A stretch of DNA of 62,123 bases from Desulfobacteraceae bacterium (GTDB taxonomy: Bacteria > Desulfobacterota > Desulfobacteria > Desulfobacterales > Desulfosarcinaceae): NCBI GenBank assembly GCA_013003715.1, contig JABDIN010000081.1:1-62123 (forward strand). The letters are read 5' to 3'. Below are positions 28,201 to 36,388 of the stretch, in pieces. The notes beneath the pieces are model-generated. The model ran no database searches and had not been told where the DNA came from. It saw only the letters and a program-made list of their open reading frames with translations. A program made the position numbers and the translations under genes. The stretch's first letter is position 1, and every line of letters starts with the position of its first letter.

Positions 28201-29214
28201 GTAACCCCAGGTCTGGTCCGCAGTGCCGGCGTCATCATCTTCAATACTATATCCGAATTGCCGTGTGTTCAGGGCATCCCGTATATCCTGTTTTGAATTC
28301 AATACGGTTCCCACGGTGAAAAACAGCAGGAGTGGTAGAATAATGAGGACATTAATCAACAAGCCCCGTAGCAACAGGCCGGGCAGGCGAAGTGATGAGA
28401 AGGGGCGCGGTGGTACTAGATAATTGGAAAAGTCTCGTAGATGCTTGAATACGGCCGGCTCCGGCCGTCCGGATGTGTGCCTGAACGGAAAGGGATAACA
28501 TGACCCGAGCCTCAGGTGTATCGATTCACCGGGTGATGCGGGGGAACCGGTAATCGTCAGATAAGGATCACTATCCCCGGCATTGGCTTCGATTTTCAAC
28601 CCCTCCACCGGGTCTCCGCAAGGAACCAGAGGTACCTGTGAATGCATTTCAGGCGCCTGGTATTCTTCCGCATCCGCCTTCTTGAATCGGAATGCGGTCA
28701 GGCGGATATTTATCGACGGGTCTGCACCGGTTGCCGGCGGCGACACGGAGAATTCTTTGGGTCCGTCCATCGGTAATCGCCATACGCCATTGTCGCGTCT
28801 CGTGCCCGAAGACAGGGTCCAATCAGCCGGAACCCCGATGATATCCGTTGCTTCGAATTTTTCATTTGCCGCACCGGTCAGGAACGAACTCAAACAACTG
28901 CCGATATATCCACCCCCGGATACCGTTGACAAATAGTCCACCCGCCGCAGAAGCCCGAAACGGTCGAGGGCCTGGAGCACCCCCAGGTTGAAGGTACTGG
29001 ATCGAATACCGCCACCGGACAGCGCAAGCCCCACCAACCCATGATTCACATCCGGCTTTCCGGCCGAATCGGGAAACCCCTCCGCCGGCAATCCAAGATT
29101 TTTCCGCCGGTCCACAACACACCGTTTTTCCGCCTCGAAAACCGTATCCGGAAGGTTGGCGCTCCCGGGGTCGCTTTTAACGTAATCGGGATACATGTCA
29201 GTTTTATCACTCAT
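25276..29214 (-). CDS. Large membrane-embedded patatin-like phospholipase with internal beta repeats
   Basis: 1312 residues. The patatin halves are split. The oxyanion loop GGGIRSSTFNLGVLQAL (68-84) and nucleophile Ser99 in STVSGGG are near the N-terminus, while the catalytic aspartate lies in SDGGHLENMG (Asp1145). The 1046-residue gap holds TM1 (282-304), further TM helices after 783, and five copies of a roughly 55-residue beta motif at about 125-176, 359-420, 473-527, 574-628 and 703-760 (pattern SGVPxxxxxxxGxxLGxGRWxF...LPxxxxxxxLxITAWQ). The later LATAMAISAAAAAPNMG segment is typical of large bacterial patatins. It probably hydrolyses membrane lipids. It is followed by creD, convergently. 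Confidence 0.8.
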   Translation of the reverse strand: MSDKTDMYPDYVKSDPGSANLPDTVFEAEKRCVVDRRKNLGLPAEGFPDSAGKPDVNHGLVGLALSGGGIRSSTFNLGVLQALDRFGLLRRVDYLSTVSGGGYIGSCLSSFLTGAANEKFEATDIIGVPADWTLSSGTRRDNGVWRLPMDGPKEFSVSPPATGADPSINIRLTAFRFKKADAEEYQAPEMHSQVPLVPCGDPVEGLKIEANAGDSDPYLTITGSPASPGESIHLRLGSCYPFPFRHTSGRPEPAVFKHLRDFSNYLVPPRPFSSLRLPGLLLRGLLINVLIILPLLLFFTVGTVLNSKQDIRDALNTRQFGYSIEDDDAGTADQTWGYRRHTIDLQSEIKWGEHPHHLDILITGLPAGTKIHTGGTADGSRAMALPDGRILLQTQPADLKPYDLFLPADTAGLTIGITAWESRKTIKALKTAPWLFGAVNMRIKENQIIPAASLEFISKITENHRWDTKKPLHVLVSGVPAEGDIAGGQRLGDGRWRFRSDNIMSDKFALTLPQGVTAANLEITAWQNQRIYRWISRIGRLFEARTINLRTTQQIYRNRAAALDLAPYVGWKNYVMLSGVPKNSFAEHGKFLDAGRWLFEGEAAESLRFEVQIPDMESDKPLTVDAWQTYGADYLTHQAPKRTMELHFNPNLRRFEVVQPPGGFLKPTKDPKSMVIDLPANNKILQVLNEAGFQWKFDEGDRYLLISNLPETSRPQTGLQVGARTWIFSNDEIDTIDFSLPVAELTAATRENPLRIVAWQSGNDRKIFDPVSRIYRNTFKWTKWLVLVFVFALAFYPLIQLSMPLFGTSPWRRRDLLTRYLCGFGLVAIFIAAFYELQPAAIYLFYRFKETLTLSGLMGGADKVIAIFGSISVLAGSIFTAQSMSTGSTLRAKINLYAMGILGPGVLWIFYLNYCGWALNPDYIPEMFKLIDGYAVLVFIAIAVLTYTISRMFYNVNRTSFHPFYRDRLSKGFLFQPGDNAEQLPHNDEQKLQRLDTTCAPLHIINTTMNVSSKTGVNLKGRKAEFFSITREYAGSRLTGYCRTRIFEKTDKDMGLATAMAISAAAAAPNMGRVTVKILTFIMALLNIRLGYWAINPREFQPGVERNLKERVARLLYPGRVGPTYLLYEMLGYIHEKCRFINLSDGGHLENMGLYELVRRRCKFIVVGDAEADPQMTFKGFAEAVRMIRIDMGIEVTIDLDSIARKSIRPEDTDTTDPKSTNIHHALGTIHYGRGEKGHLLYLKSSVGDNHNVYVENYLAEHPKFPHETTADQFFDEGQFEAYRALGMDVAMKTLRSEDGQKFIRQMVRDGT

Positions 29215-29736
29215 GGCGATCTCTCTGGCAGCCCGCCGTCGGTAGACGCCGACTGCAATAAAAAGATTATTGGGAAAGAAAAATGAAATGTGGGCTGGAG
29301 AAAAGATCTATAGCAAAAACAACTTCAATCCGGTTCGTCCCTTGTCAGGGCATGCCCCATAGATGAACCACGATTGTACCAAGGCTGTACCATAAAACCA
29401 GGAATTTGAAAAGAACCCTTAACAGTCCCGGGCAGGGCTATCGTATGAAAAAAATGATACGGCTGGAATAGTGTCCGATGAAAAGAGGTAATGTCAAATG
29501 ACAAAGCTTAAATAAAGGTATTCTATTGATTTAAAGGATCGCTTTGATCATAAAATGAAGATAAAACGACAGCATTCCTTCATTTGTCATTTGGATTTTG
29601 TCATTTGACATTATAACCAAACCTTGTATCAAAGCATGAACAATATGTTAAAGCAGGGGCGTCAGGGGGGTACTTGTAACGCAAAAGGGGCAGGCCGGTT
29701 GTGTGATTTATCGATACATATGTAGGGCCTGAATAC
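29215..29736. other. 522-bp gene-free region with the second dispersed repeat
   Basis: Between two leftward genes. The part next to the patatin start should hold its promoter; a weak hairpin (GGTTCGTC...GATGAACC) spans about 29331-29368. Repeat copy 2 occupies 29485-29648. No supported gene was found. Confidence 0.5.
29485..29648 (-). repeat. Dispersed MITE-like repeat, copy 2
   Basis: This copy is inverted relative to copy 1 (15778-15947). Its inner 125 bp (29489-29613) is bounded by perfect 17-bp terminal inverted repeats, TAATGTCAAATGACAAA and its complement. Internal TCATTTG sub-repeats occur near the right end. Homology to copy 1 continues past the right inverted repeat over ACCTTGTATCAAAGCA. 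There is no coding capacity. Confidence 0.75.
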
Positions 29737-30645
29737 TTAGGTGTCTGATTCGTTTTTTTCGCTGTTAAAGTATTCGGGGTAGTATTTTTCCTGGCAATCC
29801 GGACAAATGCTGTGACTGAATTCCGCTTCGGAATGGGCATGAAGATAGGTTTCGATCTGGTTCCAATATCCGTGGTCATCACGAATTTTTTTGCATGACG
29901 AACAGATGGGCAGCAAGCCGCTGAGGGTTTTCACCTTGCCGATTGCGCCTCTGAGCTCAACAATCAACTCGTCTTTTTCTATCTGTGCTTGCCGGCGTTC
30001 CTCCATTTCCCTGCTGATCTTTTCATTTGCCCGTTGGATTTTTTTGTTCTGTTCATGCAACCGCCGTCTGAAATTGGAGACAAAACCACCGAAGAAGGCA
30101 TACCAGAAGAGCAGGATACCGAAGATAGCGAAAAGGAATATCTCGTATTGAATCCGGAATCCCGCCTGTCCCCGGATATACCCCAGGACGAGGATTGAGG
30201 CGTATAATCCCATTACCCCCGCCACCACACCCAGGTATTGCCGTCGTGTCAGGCGCAGCATACCGAAGCTGAAAGCCGGCAAGTAGAACATCAATACGAT
30301 TGGCCGGGCTTCCGGCAGTGAGTATAGCGGCACCATGCCCCAAAGGGCGGAATAGATCATCTGTATCCGGGTCAGCGAAGGGTCGGGAAGCCGTAAATTC
30401 GCGTTGGTGTAGAAAAGTGTCAGGAAGATGCTGTTACCCAGCAAACCCAGCCCGATAAATGCCGTCCACTGCACCCTGTTCATTGCGCCGAGGCCCAGCC
30501 GGGTCACCAGAATGGTTGCCGCAGTCACCAGCACATAGGTGGACAAGGCCATGGCGAAACGATGCAATCGCAGGAGTTGTGAACTTCGCATGGCCGGATC
30601 CTTCGGCATATTTTGCTCAAGTATCCTGGTAAAAAAACCGGCCAT
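29737..30645 (-). CDS. Membrane protein with coiled coil and C-terminal Cys-rich domain
   Basis: 302 residues. About five to six TM helices fill residues 25-180, followed by a charged coiled coil (about 185-235, QNKKIQRANEKISREMEE). The C-terminal block is LPICSSCKKIRDDHGYW ... SEAEFSHSICPDCQEKYYPEYF. This block, with two CxxC pairs, recurs at the C-termini of PAS/response-regulator proteins of Desulfobacterota and probably binds a metal. A GGDEF or kinase domain is absent, so it may be a sensor with an unknown output. AGGAATAAAAC precedes the ATG. Confidence 0.65.
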   Translation of the reverse strand: MAGFFTRILEQNMPKDPAMRSSQLLRLHRFAMALSTYVLVTAATILVTRLGLGAMNRVQWTAFIGLGLLGNSIFLTLFYTNANLRLPDPSLTRIQMIYSALWGMVPLYSLPEARPIVLMFYLPAFSFGMLRLTRRQYLGVVAGVMGLYASILVLGYIRGQAGFRIQYEIFLFAIFGILLFWYAFFGGFVSNFRRRLHEQNKKIQRANEKISREMEERRQAQIEKDELIVELRGAIGKVKTLSGLLPICSSCKKIRDDHGYWNQIETYLHAHSEAEFSHSICPDCQEKYYPEYFNSEKNESDT

Positions 30646-30933
30646 GTTTTATTCCTATTTGAGGTGTAACACCTGGGGCGGTCTTGCCGATATGGTTGTA
30701 AATATAAATCCGGATCCAGAAAACAGCCCTATATTCCGGGATTCGAAAAGGGGCATTGCGGTTTTCGTAAGAGCGGCAGGTGTTCCATGGGATCGGATTC
30801 AATTGACGTGAGCGGGAGCGGTAACAATCGTATTGATCAATGCACGCCTAAACGTAATCGATGAACAGATGATTTGTCAATAATGAAGGCCTTGACCTTC
30901 TTCCCGTAGTGGGCGGTTTCGGGCAGCAATTAC

Positions 30934-32076
30934 TCAAATTTTGATCCACGTCACAATTGCCATGGACCACAAGACTATCGGCCAGTAGGCGACCTTGGGG
31001 ATGAAGTTATCACGATAGTGTATCAGGTTAAAACGTCTCAACTTCCCCAGGGAAAAGACATATGCATTCAAGGCGATCAACAGGATAACGATGTACATCA
31101 CAAGATAGAAGTATTCGATGTATACCAATCCGGATCCTGAGAATTGCGATCGGACCTGTACATGTGCCAGTAAAACGACGAAAAAAAGTGCAGAACACGT
31201 CGCTATTGCCCCGCTGGTGCTAAAACCGAATTTATCCACCAAATCTTGCGATCCGGTGACGATCATCATTTGAGCGAATAGCAGAAGGGCCACCACAAAA
31301 AGCGGGACGAGGTTAATCACGAAAGCGTTGATGAATTTTCGCTGCATTCCAAGGTTGATGAAGAATTCTTTGTAACTGTGGTCTTTCACCTCATTAAAAA
31401 AACCAAAATTTGTATCATACGGTATGTTGTTGTAGCTGAAGAAAGTTTCATCAATTTCCCATTCTCCCGGTACAATGTCCAGATCGAGGCCGAATGTTTT
31501 TCTGTCGGTACGTGCATATGACTTGAAATCGGGAACAAACAATACACGGTTGTCATTCGCGAAATCTTCCGCCCACAGGCGAATCCATACGGTGAGGAAA
31601 TCGAGCGGATAGTTCGAATAATCAAATGATTGTCGTACGGTTACATCAAAATACCAGCCGGTCAATTCATATGTTTTCTTATTTTCGGTCCCCTCATACG
31701 TATACGCTTTTTTTAAAATGGTATTCGCGGACGTCACCTCTTCCGGAAAAATGAATCCTTTTTGAATATCTTTCGGGAAATCTTCCGGATACTTTTGCCA
31801 GATATATCCGGTGATATTGATATCACTGGGTGTCATGAACGCCAGGGACTGGATGAAAAACCCTGTGGGGATATGGTATGGCCGGCGCCCGTTTTTAAAC
31901 TCAACGGTATCTCGGGCCTGCAATAATTTTTTCAGATCGGACGAATTCCTGACCACATTTATATCGACACCGTGTATGCGCTGAACTAGAAACCATTTAT
32001 ATCCAATGGCGCCTATGGCTGCAGCCGATATCACAATGGAAAGGAGCCACCACATGATATGATTCGATTTGATCAT
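30934..32076 (-). CDS. Membrane protein with pentameric ligand-gated-channel-like topology
   Basis: 380 residues. An N-terminal TM helix (8-29) leads to a beta-rich extracytoplasmic domain (about 35-245), then four TM helices (248-272, 287-309, 318-343, 361-378). In the ectodomain, FDVTVRQSFDYSNYPLDF (143-160) resembles the strand-loop before TM1 of Cys-loop receptors (FPFD-type motif). The second C-terminal helix (SGAIATCSALFFVVLLAHV) could be a pore-lining M2. The vertebrate-type Cys-loop cysteines are absent, as in bacterial channels. Alternatives are a sensor domain that has lost its output or an unrelated 5-TM family. AAGGTCTGAGCG precedes the ATG. Confidence 0.5.
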   Translation of the reverse strand: MIKSNHIMWWLLSIVISAAAIGAIGYKWFLVQRIHGVDINVVRNSSDLKKLLQARDTVEFKNGRRPYHIPTGFFIQSLAFMTPSDINITGYIWQKYPEDFPKDIQKGFIFPEEVTSANTILKKAYTYEGTENKKTYELTGWYFDVTVRQSFDYSNYPLDFLTVWIRLWAEDFANDNRVLFVPDFKSYARTDRKTFGLDLDIVPGEWEIDETFFSYNNIPYDTNFGFFNEVKDHSYKEFFINLGMQRKFINAFVINLVPLFVVALLLFAQMMIVTGSQDLVDKFGFSTSGAIATCSALFFVVLLAHVQVRSQFSGSGLVYIEYFYLVMYIVILLIALNAYVFSLGKLRRFNLIHYRDNFIPKVAYWPIVLWSMAIVTWIKI

Positions 32077-32111
32077 CGCTCAGACCTTTTACAATCTCAA
32101 ATAAAATTCGT

Positions 32112-33356
32112 TCATGGTAACTCGAATGTCGCCCGATTCAAGGTTATTACCGCCGGTATGAGGGTGCCGTTTTGATCCGGGCAAAGATAGAAATTGGTGT
32201 CGGGTATCTGATCCGTCCCCCACGACGTATAATATGCGTGGTAAACTCCATTGTCCATAACGACGTCGACACCCGTCAGAAAGCCGAGAGATTCATAGGC
32301 TCGCCGTGGATCATAGGTAAGATCGCGGCGGCTGTAGTCGGGCGTCCAGTTCACCCCGTCGCTGGATTCGGCATACCAGAAACCAAGGACGCTGAATGCG
32401 CTGCAGGGAATTGTTGCCTGCTCTTCGGCAGAGTCGTTACTGAACCACATTTCGTACCGGGATGATATGGTGTTGAACAACACGCTGGGTTGCTGGCCGG
32501 CGGCGACCTCGCCGGATTTGGCGAGACTGGGGAGCGGATTGTCATGAGCTGTATCCCAGTTGATACCGTCCGCCGATGTTGCGTGGGCAATACCGAAAGC
32601 CAATGGCAACCGTCCGACCGGAGCAACTGGATCAGGCACGGATTCGGCATAGCTGGAGAACCACATGTGAAAAACGCCGTGGCGGTGGATCACTTCCGGG
32701 TCGGCAATCAGACCATCACCGAACACTCCCGGCAGGTGTGTACCGAACAAGTCCGCTTCAGCCACGAGCACCAGGCCGGGTTTATTATCAATGCCGGGTA
32801 AATGCCGGGTAAATGATCGGCCATCGGCTGAATATGCCAAGCCGATTTGATAATACGGGAAGACGGTTGGTCTGTTTTCACTGGCCGATAGGGCGGTATT
32901 GGCACCGGCGTACCACATGATATACTGCTGGCCGGCTGGGGCGGAAGGGTCTGGATTCTTGATTACCGAAGGGGTTTCGGTATGTGTGTGATCCCAGGCA
33001 CTGGCATCGGCCGCCACCTGAAGCACGACTTGGGGATCGGACCAGTCAACCCCATCCGGACTTTCCGAATACTTGATGGTCATGGTTTCCACGCCCGTTG
33101 AAGTGCTCTTCAGTGTCGACGAAAACCACGCTTTCCATGTATTGTCCTCTCCATCAAACAGAATGGTTGGATCGGCCGGCCCGAAGTCCAGTGTTGAAAT
33201 GTTGAGTTCCGGAACCAAAAGCGGGTTGTCGGCCTGTCTTATCCACGAGGCCTCCGGTGGGGAGGGGGATTCATGGTTTCCGCTGCCACCGCACCCGGAA
33301 ACGACAAGGGCGATAAGGGCGACAATAAGGATCCGGCCTATGGGACTCTTTATCAT
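32112..33356 (-). CDS. Lipoprotein with five-bladed beta-propeller (glycosidase-like) fold
   Basis: 414 residues. The signal ALIALVVSGCGG has a lipobox, so the protein is a lipoprotein. The mature part has repeated blade motifs: DPTILFDGEDNTWKAWFSS, QQYIMWYAGAN, RHGVFHMWFSSYAE, SRYEMWFSND and NGVYHAYYTSW. These alternate with SPDGVDWS / SADGRSF / TSADGINWD loops, as in GH43/GH32/GH130-like five-bladed propellers. Catalytic acids cannot be assigned by eye, so binding or hydrolysis of carbohydrate is only suggested. The ATG at 33356 (CCAGGTA upstream) replaces a longer in-frame start that lacks the signal. A 12-bp tandem duplication lies near 32789-32815. Confidence 0.7.
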   Translation of the reverse strand: MIKSPIGRILIVALIALVVSGCGGSGNHESPSPPEASWIRQADNPLLVPELNISTLDFGPADPTILFDGEDNTWKAWFSSTLKSTSTGVETMTIKYSESPDGVDWSDPQVVLQVAADASAWDHTHTETPSVIKNPDPSAPAGQQYIMWYAGANTALSASENRPTVFPYYQIGLAYSADGRSFTRHLPGIDNKPGLVLVAEADLFGTHLPGVFGDGLIADPEVIHRHGVFHMWFSSYAESVPDPVAPVGRLPLAFGIAHATSADGINWDTAHDNPLPSLAKSGEVAAGQQPSVLFNTISSRYEMWFSNDSAEEQATIPCSAFSVLGFWYAESSDGVNWTPDYSRRDLTYDPRRAYESLGFLTGVDVVMDNGVYHAYYTSWGTDQIPDTNFYLCPDQNGTLIPAVITLNRATFELP

Positions 33357-33484
33357 TACCTGGCCTTTTGTGTAATTTTGCGGATCGGTGCAGATGCAAG
33401 TCACTGGCAAGCCTTGATAGAAAAAAAATGAGAAAGTCGGATTTTCAACACTGCCCGGGATGTCCATCCATACACAAACAGGTC

Positions 33485-33952
33485 TTACCCCTTGAACACT
33501 ACCTTGAACCATTCCTGGACCAGCACCATATCCTCCGATGGCGCAATGCCGAGTTCCGAACATTCTTCGGTGAAAAATTTCCAGTGCGCCTTGCGCCACC
33601 AGTCGAGGCTCAGATCACCTTCCCCTTCGGCCCTGGCAAATGCTACATCTACCTCTGAGAATCTGCATTCCGACACAGCAGTGATTTCAATGATCGATGT
33701 GGGTTCACCATCCCAGTTGGTGACCACCTGTAAATTGCCGGTTTCAGGCATCTTCTCTTCAGCTGATATGTACCAGTGTTTCAGGCTGCACGTGGCAACT
33801 TTTATCCCCTGGCGGATAAGATCCGCACATATGTTGGCCGACGCCTCATCGGCACAAAAATAGTCGGCATCGAAATTGGTATATTTTCCCCGGACATCAG
33901 CGCTCAGGGTGACAAGGTATTGTTCCAGAAATTGCCTTGCTCTTTCATCCAT
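33485..33952 (-). CDS. ASCH-domain protein
   Basis: 155 residues. It has GIKVATCSLKHWYISAEE, then a beta strand (NLQVVTNWDGEPTSIIEI), VSECRFSEVDVAFARAEGEGDLSLDWWRKAHWKFF, and a final strand. This is the ASCH fold (related to PUA), thought to bind RNA or nucleotides; some members hydrolyse N4-acetylcytidine. Whether this one is catalytic is not known. GAGGGG precedes the ATG. It is the last gene of a leftward run of small genes from about 37.6 kb down. Confidence 0.8.
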   Translation of the reverse strand: MDERARQFLEQYLVTLSADVRGKYTNFDADYFCADEASANICADLIRQGIKVATCSLKHWYISAEEKMPETGNLQVVTNWDGEPTSIIEITAVSECRFSEVDVAFARAEGEGDLSLDWWRKAHWKFFTEECSELGIAPSEDMVLVQEWFKVVFKG

Positions 33953-34033
33953 TGATTATCCCCTCATCTCCACCGCTGTCGGCTGCCGGCGAATAAGCCG
34001 GAAAGATGATGCGGTGGTGAGCCGGTGGCGGCA

Positions 34034-34486
34034 CTACTTGTCAAGATAAACCATCCACCTTTTTAGCCATCGGTCAAAATCCGCCACGCTAAGGTCGAGC
34101 AGTTTCGAAGCGACCCGTCGGATTTTCAGAGCGTCTTTTCCGTATTTTCGTCTGGTAAAATTCCAGACGATGTTTTTTGTCTGTGGGTGTGCCAGATCTT
34201 CCCTGGTCACCTCGACTTTCAATCCATTGACGATGTAAAAGTACATGTGGTGCAAGGCGATTTCCAGGGTGAGATCGATGAACTCGGATTCTTCCAGATC
34301 ATCGGAAGCCAGTACCCATTTATCTCTGAAAAAGCGTCGTACAAAATCGATGGATTCCTTGTACTCGATTCTCACCTGATCAGGCTCGCGATCACGGAAA
34401 AGGTAGTTTTTACCACCAACCCGCGCCCTCGAGGAGGATCCTTCTTGCGTAATTGTCAGATTGTCATCATTTTCCAAAAAAGGCAT
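34034..34486 (-). CDS. Hypothetical protein
   Basis: 150 residues, charged, no signal peptide or TM helix. It is predicted to be mostly helical after a short N-terminal beta part (NLTITQEGSSSRARVGGKNYLF). I do not recognise the family. The C-terminal helices (RRVASKLLDLSVADFDRWLKRWMVYLDK) resemble a small DNA- or protein-binding bundle, but no known motif is visible. It lies between the ASCH and DUF3795 genes on the same strand. The ribosome site is weak. Confidence 0.5.
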   Translation of the reverse strand: MPFLENDDNLTITQEGSSSRARVGGKNYLFRDREPDQVRIEYKESIDFVRRFFRDKWVLASDDLEESEFIDLTLEIALHHMYFYIVNGLKVEVTREDLAHPQTKNIVWNFTRRKYGKDALKIRRVASKLLDLSVADFDRWLKRWMVYLDK

Positions 34487-34577
34487 CGGTTAAATCCACT
34501 CCAAAATCCGTGCCTGAGCGAAAGCCGTTCGATTGATTCCGGCTTGTCCCCATCGCACAATGAATTCACCGCGACAG

Positions 34578-35069
34578 CTAATCCAGGTCCAGCTTTGCCG
34601 CACACTGGTTGCATTTTACGACTCCCCGGAACACCTTATTGCCGCATTCCGGACAAAAATAGCGGGCTTCTTCATCCCGGATCCAGCGTTCAGTACCGAA
34701 CTCCCGCCGGTACGGGACAGACCGCAGGATAACCTTTTTGCCGACCGTCATGGGAAAATTATCTATGTGCCGGCAGGGAAACTCGTCGCATTGATGACAT
34801 CCGGTGAACCCCTTCTTTTTCGTGCAATCCCGGATCTCACATTGTTGGCAGTGCATGAACAGACGGTCGGACAAGCAGCCCTGGCACCTGATATCCGTCG
34901 CAGATAGATTTTCACTGTTTGGTAAAGTGCCCTTGCCGGAAACGCCTCCCTTGTAAAGACCCACCAACCGCTCTTTAAATTTCTGATTATTGTCACGGTG
35001 AGCGATATGAATGGCACAGACACCGCAATAAAGCCCACAGGGAGAAATAAAATCCGGGTTTATACTCAT
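34578..35069 (-). CDS. DUF3795 cysteine-rich protein
   Basis: 163 residues. It begins with SPCGLYCGVCAIHIAHRDNN and continues with RCQGCLSDRLFMHCQQCEIRDCTKKKGFTGCHQCDEFPC, the DUF3795 cysteine pattern. A C-terminal zinc-ribbon-like pair set (FCPECGNKVFRG, CNQC) is added. It probably binds zinc or Fe-S; function unknown. GGAGGTCAAT precedes the ATG. It is 15 bp downstream of the first methyltransferase gene, so co-transcription is likely. Confidence 0.85.
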   Translation of the reverse strand: MSINPDFISPCGLYCGVCAIHIAHRDNNQKFKERLVGLYKGGVSGKGTLPNSENLSATDIRCQGCLSDRLFMHCQQCEIRDCTKKKGFTGCHQCDEFPCRHIDNFPMTVGKKVILRSVPYRREFGTERWIRDEEARYFCPECGNKVFRGVVKCNQCAAKLDLD

Positions 35070-35084
35070 ATTGACCTCCTTTGT

Positions 35085-35720
35085 TTACGTTTTCATCGCG
35101 ACAGCACAGTTGAGAAGCGATGATCCGAACTTTCTGGTTTCAATATGAACAGGGGTTGAAAACCCGGCCTCGATCAACAGGCTTTTTACCCGGTCCGTAC
35201 TATACAGACGGAAAATGTCTTCACTCAATTGTCGTTTTTCCAATTGTTCGATATCTTCGAATGCCGTCACAAACATACCGCCGGGTTCCAGAATATTAGC
35301 GATTTTCCGGGCCGTCTGGTCAGGATCTTGCCAGAAGTATATGGTATTGACGCTGCATGCTTTGGCAAAAATTCCTTTCCTGAAAGGCATATCATCAAAA
35401 TTCCCCTTGTGAATCCTGACTTTTCCCTCTGCGAGATATCCTTTGTTTTTTCGCCGGGCGATGGACACCATATCCTCTGAGAAATCCACGCCTTCGATCA
35501 GTCCTGTATCGATATGTCCGGCCATTTCATACATCAGTTTTCCGGTACCAAAACCGATTTCCAGGATATGATCGTTTTCCTTTACGGACATCATCTCATA
35601 GACAAACCGGTTAATGTTGGCATTGCCGATATTGAAGACGGCGGACATCACCAACCGTCCGAATAGGCCCGAGGGTTTTCTGGCCTGTGATGAAAAAAAA
35701 GCGGATAAACCCATCGTCAA
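35085..35720 (-). CDS. Class I SAM-dependent methyltransferase (A)
   Basis: 211 residues. The SAM-binding motif ILEIGFGTGKLMYEMA is at about 51-66, motif II is EGVDFSEDMVSIARR, and motif IV/V is FDDMPF followed by ACSVNTIYFWQDP. The pattern resembles UbiE-like or small-molecule methyltransferases; the substrate is unknown. It sits 8 bp downstream of a second methyltransferase and 15 bp upstream of the DUF3795 gene. GGAGG lies before the ATG. Confidence 0.8.
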   Translation of the reverse strand: MTMGLSAFFSSQARKPSGLFGRLVMSAVFNIGNANINRFVYEMMSVKENDHILEIGFGTGKLMYEMAGHIDTGLIEGVDFSEDMVSIARRKNKGYLAEGKVRIHKGNFDDMPFRKGIFAKACSVNTIYFWQDPDQTARKIANILEPGGMFVTAFEDIEQLEKRQLSEDIFRLYSTDRVKSLLIEAGFSTPVHIETRKFGSSLLNCAVAMKT

Positions 35721-35728
35721 CCTCCCGA

Positions 35729-36385
35729 TTATTTTTGGATTGAGTAAAGATGCAGCTTATCTTGCAAGCGAACCGGTTGGCCTTCAGTGAGCGGGCCGCG
35801 TAACCGCCGCAGCAACTCGAGAATCCGGTTCCGGTCATCCGGCCGGTGTTCCGTGCGATCAAACGGATAGCTGCACAATTCCTCGTGATCGTGGAAGGTC
35901 ACACCGGTATTGAACCTCTCCTGATGTTCGAGTTTGAAATCACTTTGTGAGATGGCCTTCATCGCCTCGTTCAACCGCTCGGTTTCATCATCAAAGAGAT
36001 GAAAAAACTGTTGAAACTCCCCATCCGCAGCCGGCTCGACGATTACCACCCGTCCGGCCCCGGTCAGCACCCGGTGTGCCTCCCGGAGAGCGACGCGGCT
36101 CTCCTGATGGTGTAGGGACAAGGTATACAGAACCCGATTGAACGACGCATCGGGAAAGTCAAGGGCTTCTCCATTGCCGATCCGAAAGTCTACTTCGGGA
36201 AAGCTGGAGCGGGCATGGCCGATACGGTCGGGATCGGGATCTATGGCGATATAGGTTCGGGACCTGGGTGCCAGCAGGGCTGACACCCGTCCTTCTCCGC
36301 AGCCTATTTCCAGAACATCGCAACGGTGGCCATCGAGATACCGCTCGATCATCCTTATCTCTTTTTGATCGTTATCATACTCCAT
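35729..36385 (-). CDS. Class I SAM-dependent methyltransferase (B)
   Basis: 218 residues. The SAM motif VLEIGCGEGRVSALLA is near residue 20, the acidic residue is in AIDPDPDRIGHA, and RIGNGEALDFPDASFNRVLYTLSLHHQ follows. It is not a close duplicate of methyltransferase A, so the pair is not a simple tandem copy. Substrate unknown. Its ATG lies 3 bp after the stop of the CGGC gene and has no clear Shine-Dalgarno, which suggests coupled translation. Confidence 0.8.
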   Translation of the reverse strand: MEYDNDQKEIRMIERYLDGHRCDVLEIGCGEGRVSALLAPRSRTYIAIDPDPDRIGHARSSFPEVDFRIGNGEALDFPDASFNRVLYTLSLHHQESRVALREAHRVLTGAGRVVIVEPAADGEFQQFFHLFDDETERLNEAMKAISQSDFKLEHQERFNTGVTFHDHEELCSYPFDRTEHRPDDRNRILELLRRLRGPLTEGQPVRLQDKLHLYSIQK

Positions 36386-36388
36386 AAT

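Noticed and set aside
32789-32815. Short tandem duplication (TTACCCGGCAT on the minus strand) as a regulatory repeat.
   Set aside because: It is within the lipoprotein coding frame, two units only, and in frame with the propeller sequence; probably incidental.
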